Positions 1-5,053 of a stretch of 9,154 nucleotides of DNA are shown piece after piece. Positions within the stretch are counted from its first letter, which is position 1, and each line of letters starts with the position of its first letter. Below the pieces are notes generated by a model. That model was not told the DNA's origin and did not search any database. It saw only the letters and a program-made list of their open reading frames with translations. This DNA comes from Salinicoccus sp. UBA3372 (GTDB lineage: Bacteria; Bacillota; Bacilli; Staphylococcales; Salinicoccaceae): NCBI GenBank assembly GCA_002360325.1, contig DEQG01000079.1:1523-10676 (forward strand). The letters are read 5' to 3'. A program made the translations under genes and the position numbers.

Positions 1-287
1 CCGTAATCCCCATAAGCAGAAGCCATGTCAGCCTGAAGATATTCATCGCCGTCCATTGCAGGCGTCGTGGAAATATAGGTCAGATGGGCAATAGTGCCGT
101 CTGCCTTGTTCACAATGCCCGTCACTGCATTGTCCATGGCTTCTCCGACGTCGCTATCCGACTCTGATTCCCCATCAGGTGTTACGTCCTCTTCCGCTTC
201 ATCATTTCCTTCATCTGTTTCCTCTTCAGCCGCGTCGCATGCTGTCAGCAAAAGAATACTCATGATTATCATTAACAAATATTTCAC
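1..287 (-). CDS. Acidic lipoprotein, N-terminal part (cut by window edge)
   Basis: The first 95 codons of a minus-strand gene lie here; the rest is beyond the left edge. The start is GTG at 287-285, preceded by GAGGGG about nine bases upstream. Residues 1-16 are a short hydrophobic signal peptide ending in the lipobox LTAC, with the lipidated cysteine at position 17, so the product should be an exported, lipid-anchored protein on the outer face of the membrane. Residues 18-50 are an acidic linker dominated by Glu, Asp and Ser, as is common between the lipid anchor and the folded domain of Bacillota lipoproteins. A folded domain seems to begin near residue 51 (EAMDNAVTGIVNKADGTIAH). I do not recognise the domain and assign no function. 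The lipoprotein call is firm; the role is unknown. Confidence 0.85.
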   Translation of the reverse strand, partial: MKYLLMIIMSILLLTACDAAEEETDEGNDEAEEDVTPDGESESDSDVGEAMDNAVTGIVNKADGTIAHLTYISTTPAMDGDEYLQADMASAYGDY

Positions 288-299
288 AATGATCTTCCC

Positions 300-390
300 C
301 TCATTTATGATAAAATAGCAGCAATCATATGAATATATATTCCATAAGGCCTTCTTAATAATCTAGGAATTGTCATTTTTTAAAAAGTTT
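300..390. promoter_or_regulatory. Divergent intergenic region with two short palindromes
   Basis: This AT-rich gap separates the lipoprotein (leftward) from the small membrane protein (rightward), so promoters for both should lie in it. It holds the perfect 12-base palindrome GAATATATATTC (331-342) and the 8-base palindrome AAGGCCTT (346-353). No pair of -35/-10 boxes stands out on either strand. The palindromes could be regulator sites or chance in AT-rich DNA. Confidence 0.3.
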
Positions 391-403
391 GGAGGGTTTT
401 ATT

Positions 404-592
404 TTGAGTAAAAAGACAGTCAAAAGGATTTATGTGATTGGCATGATCATCTTATTGATAGCTGCTGTGATGAACCTTGTGCTGGAGGAAACACTGTTGA
501 ATCCATTTATCATATTCGGTTTCATGTTCATATTGCTTGCAGTCAATATTTATAACAACACCAGAGCAGACGGTGAAGATAAATCAAAATAA
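404..592 (+). CDS. Small two-helix membrane protein (62 aa), TTG start
   Basis: A 62-residue hypothetical protein. The start is TTG at 404, set by GGAGGG at 391-396 with a seven-base gap; the in-frame TTG at 389 overlaps that ribosome-binding site and is not credible. A basic N-terminus (SKKTVKR) is followed by two hydrophobic segments at about residues 9-28 and 34-52, then a short polar tail rich in Asp, Lys and Ser. This predicts a helical hairpin with both ends probably cytoplasmic. I do not recognise a family. The stop codon overlaps the first bases of a strong terminator, so it is a single-gene unit on this side. The perfect ribosome-binding site, tight terminator and sensible membrane topology support a real gene. 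No convincing sigma-A promoter was seen between 300 and 403. Confidence 0.72.
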   Translation: MSKKTVKRIYVIGMIILLIAAVMNLVLEETLLNPFIIFGFMFILLAVNIYNNTRADGEDKSK

Positions 593-630
593 AAACTGAA
601 CCTTTGCCTGAGCGGCAAAAGTTCAGTTTT
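592..630. terminator. Bidirectional rho-independent terminator
   Basis: The arms AAAACTGAAC (592-601) and GTTCAGTTTT (621-630) are perfect complements, continued by TTTGCC (603-608) with GGCAAA (614-619). C602 and A620 face each other as a mismatch and TGAGC forms the loop. T-rich tracts lie on both sides, so it can end the small membrane-protein gene rightward and the dehydrogenase-MFS unit leftward. Confidence 0.9.
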
Positions 631-632
631 CT

Positions 633-1799
633 TCATATCGTTAAATATTTTTCTTTTCTTCCATATACCATGTAATACAATACTGCTGAGATGACGACGA
701 TGACCGTCATTGAATTATACAGTCCGCCGTATCCGATGAATGGTACAAGCTGGCCGAATATATACGACCCGACACCGAGCCCGAAGTCCAGGCATATGAA
801 GAATGTCGAAGTTGCAAGCCCTACATTTTTCGGTTCTGCGAGTTTAATACATAATGCCTGAATGATCGACTGGAAATTACCATAGCCCAGGCCAATCAAT
901 CCTCCTGCAAAAAGCAGCATCCATCCGGACTGTGCATTGCCGAGTACGAGATACGCTGCGAACAAAACGACAAAGGCCGGGTAGACAATGATGTTGGCGC
1001 CCTTCCGGTCCATCAGCCTCCCGGTAAACGGCCGGGTGACCAGCATCACAATTGCGTTGACCAGGAAGAAGTAGCCCGCTGCCGTACCGAGTCCCTGTTC
1101 ATCTGCATATAATGCAATGAATGAGAATATAGTTGAATGTGCCAGACAGATGATCAGTATCGTTGATGCAGCCGGCAATGCATCCCTGTCCACAAACTGA
1201 AATTTCGGTTTAGGTTCTTTCGTCAGATCGATCGTTTCATTATCAGTCTTTATGAAAATTGTAAAGACACTTGCTATTAACACGACCGTGAAGACAAGAA
1301 GGAACAACATTTGGTAATCGACATATTCCAATAACGTGAATGCGAGATAAGGTCCAATTGCCGTCGCCATGACAAAGCTCAGACTGAAATACCCGATCCC
1401 TTCTCCTCTACGCCTTGCCGGCAGAGCGAGGGCCGCTATCGTGCCGACCGCCGTTGTCGCCACGCCATTGGCAAAGCCGTTAAAGAATCTGACGATGAGC
1501 AGCATCCAGAAGCTGCCGGCAAAAAAGTACAGTCCGTATGTAACGATGAACATGATTGTACCGATATACATGATTTTTCTTGCACCGATCAGACTCAATT
1601 GATGACCGGTGACAATTCTGCCGATCAATGACCCGACGATAAATATCCCTGCTGCGAGACCCGCATTGCTTGTCGAAATGCCGAACTCGTCGATTGCGTA
1701 GCCGCTGATGGTCACCATCAAGAGAAACATGGCCAGCATAATAAAGAAATTAAATATGAAAACTATGATAAAATCACGGCTCCATAAACGCTCCTGCAC
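633..1799 (-). CDS. Major facilitator superfamily (MFS) transporter, 12 helices
   Basis: A 388-residue integral membrane protein of typical MFS length. The start is GTG at 1799, with AAGGAGG (1807-1813) seven bases upstream. Hydrophobic segments run throughout in two halves, split by a polar loop at about residues 184-208 (KTDNETIDLTKEPKPKF). The loop between helices 2 and 3 has a degenerate MFS motif A (residues 60-75, ending GARK); the equivalent loop in the second half is canonical (RPFTGRLMDRKG, 256-267). R104 within RFFNGFANG fits the conserved arginine of helix 4. These mark a secondary transporter, probably proton-coupled and of the drug/sugar-efflux-like type, but the substrate cannot be read from sequence. 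It begins 30 bases after the dehydrogenase gene, with no promoter or terminator between, so the two are probably co-transcribed and the substrate may relate to that enzyme. Confidence 0.9.
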   Translation of the reverse strand: MQERLWSRDFIIVFIFNFFIMLAMFLLMVTISGYAIDEFGISTSNAGLAAGIFIVGSLIGRIVTGHQLSLIGARKIMYIGTIMFIVTYGLYFFAGSFWMLLIVRFFNGFANGVATTAVGTIAALALPARRRGEGIGYFSLSFVMATAIGPYLAFTLLEYVDYQMLFLLVFTVVLIASVFTIFIKTDNETIDLTKEPKPKFQFVDRDALPAASTILIICLAHSTIFSFIALYADEQGLGTAAGYFFLVNAIVMLVTRPFTGRLMDRKGANIIVYPAFVVLFAAYLVLGNAQSGWMLLFAGGLIGLGYGNFQSIIQALCIKLAEPKNVGLATSTFFICLDFGLGVGSYIFGQLVPFIGYGGLYNSMTVIVVISAVLYYMVYGRKEKYLTI

Positions 1800-1829
1800 A
1801 CTGCTTCCTCCTTACTGTCCGTTTCTAAA

Positions 1830-2879
1830 TTACAGTTTTTCCAATATTGATGCCGTCACTTCCACCGTTGAAGCATTACCGCCGATATCCGGCGTCATGA
1901 TACCTTCTCTTAAAGTATCTTCAATTGCTTTCAACAGCCGGCTTCCTAAATCTTCATATCCGAAATGATCGAGCAGCATTTTCGCAGTCCAGATCTGCCC
2001 GATCGGATTCGCAAGGCCGCGTCCGACAATATCCGGTGCCGAACCGTGAACCGGTTCGAACATTGAAGGGTATTTCCCATTAATATTCAAGTTTGCGCTT
2101 GGTGCGATACCGATGCTGCCCATGATTCCCGCACCGATATCGGATAATATATCTCCGAATAAATTACTCGCCACAACGACGTCATAACGTTCCGGACGTG
2201 TGACAAACGAAGCGGACAGCGCATCGATATGTTCCGATGCAGTCGCTACTTCCGGGTATTCTTTCGAAACTTCCTTGAACACATCATCCCAGAAAGGCAT
2301 CGCATGATATATACCGTTTGATTTTGTCGCGCTCGTTACTGCAGAGCGTCGGGACTGTGCCAGATCAAATGCGTACTCCATCGCCTGGGAAGTCGCACGC
2401 TTTGAGAATACACTGCTCTGGATGGCGATTTCATGTTCTTCATGAAACATTCGTCCGCCGACTGAACTGTACTCACCTTCACTGTTTTCTCTGACGATCA
2501 CAAGGTCGAAATCTTTCGGATTGCCAAGCGGGGATTTCACTCCGTCAAAAACCTTCGCCGGCCTGACGTTGATTTCCTGCTGGAATTCCCTGCGGATTTT
2601 TATAAGCAGCCCCCACAGTGAAATGTGATCCGGCACTTTATTCGCATCTCCTACGGCACCTAAAAAGACCGCATCACTTTTACTGAGTTTTTCAATGCCG
2701 TCCCCGGGCATCATTTCACCATGCTGCAAGTAATAGTCACAGCCGTAATCATAATGTTCAAACTCAAATTTCAAACCACCGTGCTGCCCTGCAAGACGTT
2801 CCAGTATCGTCAGTGCACCCGGAACCACTTCGTGACCGATACCGTCACCCGGAATTACAGCCAGTCTTATCGTCTCCAT
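1830..2879 (-). CDS. Tartrate/D-malate dehydrogenase family (NAD-dependent, decarboxylating)
   Basis: A 349-residue enzyme of the isocitrate/isopropylmalate dehydrogenase fold, closest in pattern to the DmlA/TtuC/YcsA branch that oxidises D-malate or tartrate with NAD+ in the cytoplasm. Branch-typical strings include ISLWGLLIKIRREF (86-99), VRENSEGEYSS (129-139), TSATKSNG (182-189) and the signature NLFGDILSDIGAGIMGSIGI (239-258). Expected substrate and metal residues are present: R96, R106, R130, Y137, K186, D219, D243 and D247, with the spacing of isopropylmalate dehydrogenase. EPVHGSAPDI (275-284) is the NAD-binding loop. I start it at the ATG at 2879, not the in-frame ATG at 2894, because AGGAG (2887-2891) lies seven bases before the former and inside the latter reading. 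A LeuB role is less likely: no leu genes adjoin and the SLWG motif favours the malate/tartrate branch. Malate versus tartrate is unresolved. Confidence 0.88.
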   Translation of the reverse strand: METIRLAVIPGDGIGHEVVPGALTILERLAGQHGGLKFEFEHYDYGCDYYLQHGEMMPGDGIEKLSKSDAVFLGAVGDANKVPDHISLWGLLIKIRREFQQEINVRPAKVFDGVKSPLGNPKDFDLVIVRENSEGEYSSVGGRMFHEEHEIAIQSSVFSKRATSQAMEYAFDLAQSRRSAVTSATKSNGIYHAMPFWDDVFKEVSKEYPEVATASEHIDALSASFVTRPERYDVVVASNLFGDILSDIGAGIMGSIGIAPSANLNINGKYPSMFEPVHGSAPDIVGRGLANPIGQIWTAKMLLDHFGYEDLGSRLLKAIEDTLREGIMTPDIGGNASTVEVTASILEKL

Positions 2880-2886
2880 CACTTCA

Positions 2887-2891
2887 CTCCT
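2887..2891 (-). promoter_or_regulatory. Ribosome-binding site that fixes the dehydrogenase start
   Basis: AGGAG on the minus strand lies seven bases before the ATG at 2879. The longer start at 2894 would put this site inside the coding region and has only AT-rich DNA (ATTAAAAG) before it, so the shorter protein is preferred. Confidence 0.75.
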
Positions 2892-2914
2892 CATCTTTTA
2901 ATTACAATAACTTC

Positions 2915-2923
2915 ATTATAACA
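2915..2923 (-). promoter_or_regulatory. Extended -10 promoter for dehydrogenase-MFS unit
   Basis: On the minus strand the sequence reads TGTTATAAT: a perfect TATAAT with the TGn extension. No good -35 box lies 16-18 bases upstream, as is usual for extended -10 promoters. The expected start of transcription, near 2908, would give a leader of roughly 30 bases before the ATG at 2879. Confidence 0.65.
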
Positions 2924-2970
2924 AGTTCCTTTCCTGTATAGGTCTTTGTTAGAAATAAAATTAAATTTTA

Positions 2971-2985
2971 AATAATCAGAAAACG
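2971..2985 (+). promoter_or_regulatory. Possible degenerate CodY box
   Basis: AATAATCAGAAAACG matches the CodY consensus AATTTTCWGAAAATT at 11 of 15 positions, with an intact TCAGAAAA core. It lies just upstream of the likely ilvE -35 box. CodY controls branched-chain amino acid genes in Bacillota, so the location fits, but four mismatches in AT-rich DNA are weak evidence. Confidence 0.35.
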
Positions 2986-2988
2986 TCT

Positions 2989-3016
2989 TGCTTTATTAGT
3001 GTTTACTTGATAAAAT
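2989..3016 (+). promoter_or_regulatory. ilvE: Likely sigma-A promoter of ilvE
   Basis: TTGCTT (2989-2994) and TAAAAT (3011-3016) are separated by 16 bases. Transcription would start near 3023, about 54 bases before the ATG. Most of the spacer and the -10 box are covered by an inverted repeat, which suggests repression. A second, weaker pair lies upstream (TTGTTA at 2947-2952 and AATAAT at 2971-2976, 18-base spacer). Confidence 0.5.
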
Positions 3017-3026
3017 AAACACTAAT
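2995..3026. repeat. 11-base inverted repeat over the ilvE promoter (candidate operator)
   Basis: ATTAGTGTTTA (2995-3005) and TAAACACTAAT (3016-3026) are perfect complements around a 10-base centre. The dyad spans the promoter spacer and -10 box, the classic position for a repressor site. In RNA it could form an AU-rich hairpin followed by UUUUC. The regulator is not identifiable. Confidence 0.7.
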
Positions 3027-3041
3027 TTTCAAATCAAGTAA
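3003..3041. repeat. Second inverted repeat, overlapping the first
   Basis: TTACTTGAT (3003-3011) and ATCAAGTAA (3033-3041) are perfect 9-base complements. The left arm shares three bases with the first repeat's left arm and fills most of its centre, so the two structures cannot form together. It ends 21 bases before the ribosome-binding site of ilvE. Confidence 0.6.
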
Positions 3042-3076
3042 GTGTCTTGTTTTTATAGTTAGAAGGAGGGTCCATT

Positions 3077-4141
3077 ATGGGACAAACAATACAAATCGAG
3101 AAAGCAAATTCATTGAAAGAAAAACCAGATGTATCGACGGTGAAATTTGGCACGGTGTTTACGGACTATATGTTCACATCGGACTATACACCTGAGCATG
3201 GCTGGGAAGAGCCTGCCATTGTACCGTATAAAAATCTCGAGATTTCTCCCGCTGCAAACGGTATCCATTATGGACAATCTGTTTTTGAGGGTTTGAAAGC
3301 ATATAAAAACGGTGATGATATTTTATTATTCAGACCGGATGAGAACTTCAAACGGCTGAACACTTCATTGGAACGGCTTGCAATGCCTAAGATCAATGAA
3401 GAAACAAGCTTGAATGCACTTTATGAATTGATTAAATTAGAACGTGACTGGGTACCTGACGGACCCGGACAATCATTATATATCCGTCCGTTCATATTTG
3501 CAGATGAGGCCTTCTTAGGTGTCCGATCTGCGAGGACATATAAATATAACATTATTTTATCTCCGGTTGCCGGATATTACGGCGGCCAGCTGGATCCGAC
3601 AAGCATCTATGTCGAGGATGACTATGTGCGTGCTGTACGCGGCGGAGTCGGGGCCATCAAGTGTGCGGGCAACTATGCTGCCAGCATTCTTGCACAGCAG
3701 AAAGCTGCTGAACTTGGTTACGAGCAGGTGCTCTGGTTAGACGGTGTTGAACAGAAATATGTCGAAGAAGTCGGCAGCATGAACATCTTCTTTGTCAGAA
3801 ACAATGAACTGATCACACCACAGTTGAACGGCTCTATCCTATCAGGCATTACCAGAAAATCTTTAATACAGCTTGCCGAGTATAAAGGATATACAGTCAA
3901 AGAAGAAAAGATTCTTCTTGACGATCTGCGTGACGGGCTTGAAGACGGCAGCATATCTGAAATCTTCGGTTCAGGTACAGCGGCAGTCATCTCGCCTATC
4001 GGCCGCATGAACGTCCATGGTGAAGACTATGTTGTTAATAATAACCAGGTCGGACCTGTTGCGGAGGATCTCTATAATCACTATACAGGCATCCAGTATG
4101 GAACTTTGGAAGATCCATTCGGCTGGATTGTGAAACTGTAA
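3077..4141 (+). CDS. ilvE: Branched-chain amino acid aminotransferase
   Basis: A 354-residue class IV PLP-dependent aminotransferase, the usual length for the long Bacillota IlvE. It interconverts leucine, isoleucine and valine with their 2-oxo acids using glutamate/2-oxoglutarate, in the cytoplasm. The start is ATG at 3077, with AAGGAGG (3063-3069) seven bases upstream. Seen in the protein: [13 protein letters not shown] (64-76), the substrate-side [13 protein letters not shown] (137-149), the PLP-binding K195 within [15 protein letters not shown] (189-203), and the class IV signature from E231 (EVGSMNIFF) through T247 to GITRK (257-261). [13 protein letters not shown] (297-309) is the conserved phosphate-contacting loop region. 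The sequence resembles staphylococcal IlvE throughout. It is a single-gene unit with its own repeat-covered promoter and terminator. Assignment is secure; whether it acts mainly in synthesis or degradation is not visible. Confidence 0.97.
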   Translation: MGQTIQIEKANSLKEKPDVSTVKFGTVFTDYMFTSDYTPEHGWEEPAIVPYKNLEISPAANGIHYGQSVFEGLKAYKNGDDILLFRPDENFKRLNTSLERLAMPKINEETSLNALYELIKLERDWVPDGPGQSLYIRPFIFADEAFLGVRSARTYKYNIILSPVAGYYGGQLDPTSIYVEDDYVRAVRGGVGAIKCAGNYAASILAQQKAAELGYEQVLWLDGVEQKYVEEVGSMNIFFVRNNELITPQLNGSILSGITRKSLIQLAEYKGYTVKEEKILLDDLRDGLEDGSISEIFGSGTAAVISPIGRMNVHGEDYVVNNNQVGPVAEDLYNHYTGIQYGTLEDPFGWIVKL

Positions 4142-4152
4142 TGTTCAATAAA

Positions 4153-4184
4153 AAAAACGTCAGTTCAATTGAGCTGACGTTTTT
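4153..4184. terminator. Bidirectional rho-independent terminator
   Basis: AAAAACGTCAG (4153-4163) pairs perfectly with CTGACGTTTTT (4174-4184). Three further pairs inside, one of them T-G, leave a four-base AATT loop. The A- and T-runs on either side let it end ilvE rightward and the hydratase-family gene leftward. Confidence 0.92.
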
Positions 4185-4192
4185 ATCATTCT

Positions 4193-4939
4193 TTATTTCA
4201 CTTCCAGAGTCACAGTCCCTATATTTTCATATTCCGCTTCATACAGACCCTCTTCCAGATCTATCGGTAAATTGAATGTCCCTGACGATACGACCCAGCC
4301 TGCCTCTATCACTTTACCTTCTTCATGCAGCTTCTGAACCAGCCATTTCACCGATTCAGCCGGATGTCCCATAACTTCACTTGAACGTCCTTCTTTAATC
4401 ACTTCACCGTTATACCTCAAAGTCCCTTTAATATCATCCAAATCTTTATATTTGAAGTAGTCACCGTTACCGAATGTAACACTGCCGGCCACCGCGCTGT
4501 CTGAGACCACCTCATATTTTGACGCATGCGGGAACCAGTCTTCGTAGCGTCCGTCCGGTATTTCAAGACCCGGGGCAATCATACATTTGCTTAATATATC
4601 TTCAGAAGTATCCTCGATTGTGAGATCCTCCTGTACTAAAAAAACCAGCTCCATTTCCAGCTTCGGTACATTATAATCTGACAAGGAGGCATTATTAATT
4701 ATATTCTTTTGAGTATATGCACCATAGAGCGGTTCATCATGGTCAAACATCTCCTGTGTCTCTTTACTCGTTAAACTGACCTTGTATCCTCTCAGCACTT
4801 CTTCATTATCTTCAGTTTTCAACTTCAGAACCTCACCCTGAATCTGATAAGCTTCTTCGATTGACCGAACATCGATACTGCCAAGTGCTAACGGCACTCT
4901 TTCTATATACGCTTCATACAATTCAGCAGCTATTGACAT
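4193..4939 (-). CDS. 2-keto-4-pentenoate hydratase family protein (MhpD-like, FAH fold)
   Basis: A 248-residue protein of the fumarylacetoacetase-fold group that includes 2-keto-4-pentenoate hydratase and 4-oxalocrotonate decarboxylase, metal-dependent cytoplasmic enzymes acting on 2-oxo acids. The start is ATG at 4939, with AGGGGG (4946-4951) six bases upstream. Family landmarks are GYKVSLTSK (51-59), the metal-binding E-x-E at E95 and E97 (LEMELVFLV), E126 in LEIPDGR (125-131), GHPAESVKWL (191-200) and a C-terminal beta-rich segment. The E95/E97/E126 spacing equals the E106/E108/E139 set of E. coli MhpD, so metal binding should be intact. One oddity: the family's usual DNAS motif reads DSAV (147-150). 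No meta-cleavage or aromatic-degradation genes adjoin, so the real substrate is unclear, and members of this family are often over-annotated as catechol-pathway enzymes. Confidence 0.85.
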   Translation of the reverse strand: MSIAAELYEAYIERVPLALGSIDVRSIEEAYQIQGEVLKLKTEDNEEVLRGYKVSLTSKETQEMFDHDEPLYGAYTQKNIINNASLSDYNVPKLEMELVFLVQEDLTIEDTSEDILSKCMIAPGLEIPDGRYEDWFPHASKYEVVSDSAVAGSVTFGNGDYFKYKDLDDIKGTLRYNGEVIKEGRSSEVMGHPAESVKWLVQKLHEEGKVIEAGWVVSSGTFNLPIDLEEGLYEAEYENIGTVTLEVK

Positions 4940-5008
4940 GGAAATCCCCCTAAAATGTAGTTATATGAATGATATCATTTTATCCTTTAAAATTCATAAT
5001 TACATATT
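4940..5008 (-). promoter_or_regulatory. Leader and probable promoter of hydratase-family gene, with palindrome
   Basis: The gap contains the perfect 12-base palindrome AATGATATCATT (4968-4979), about 30 bases before the start codon. On the minus strand GATAAAAT and TATAAC are possible -10 boxes around it, but neither has a convincing -35. The strong terminator just upstream implies that a separate promoter must exist here. Whether the palindrome is an operator is a guess. Confidence 0.35.
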
Positions 5009-5042
5009 AAAAATATCGAACTGCAATGACAGTCCGATATTT
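5009..5042 (-). terminator. Rho-independent terminator of the metalloprotease gene
   Basis: AAATATCG (5011-5018) pairs with CGATATTT (5035-5042), and ACTG (5020-5023) with CAGT (5030-5033), around one A/C mismatch and a six-base loop. Read leftward, the hairpin ends in TTTTTAAT, as expected for a terminator 12 bases after the stop codon at 5054. Confidence 0.82.
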
Positions 5043-5053
5043 CCAATGTTACT

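Noticed and set aside
1830..2879. 3-isopropylmalate dehydrogenase (leuB) reading
   Set aside because: The catalytic residues are shared, but ISLWG...RREF, ENSEGEYSS and TSATKSNG match the D-malate/tartrate branch, and no leuA, leuC or leuD adjoins.
2895..3076. T-box or other amino-acid riboswitch before ilvE
   Set aside because: The leader is only about 55 to 95 bases, without a T-box sequence, specifier loop or strong GC terminator.
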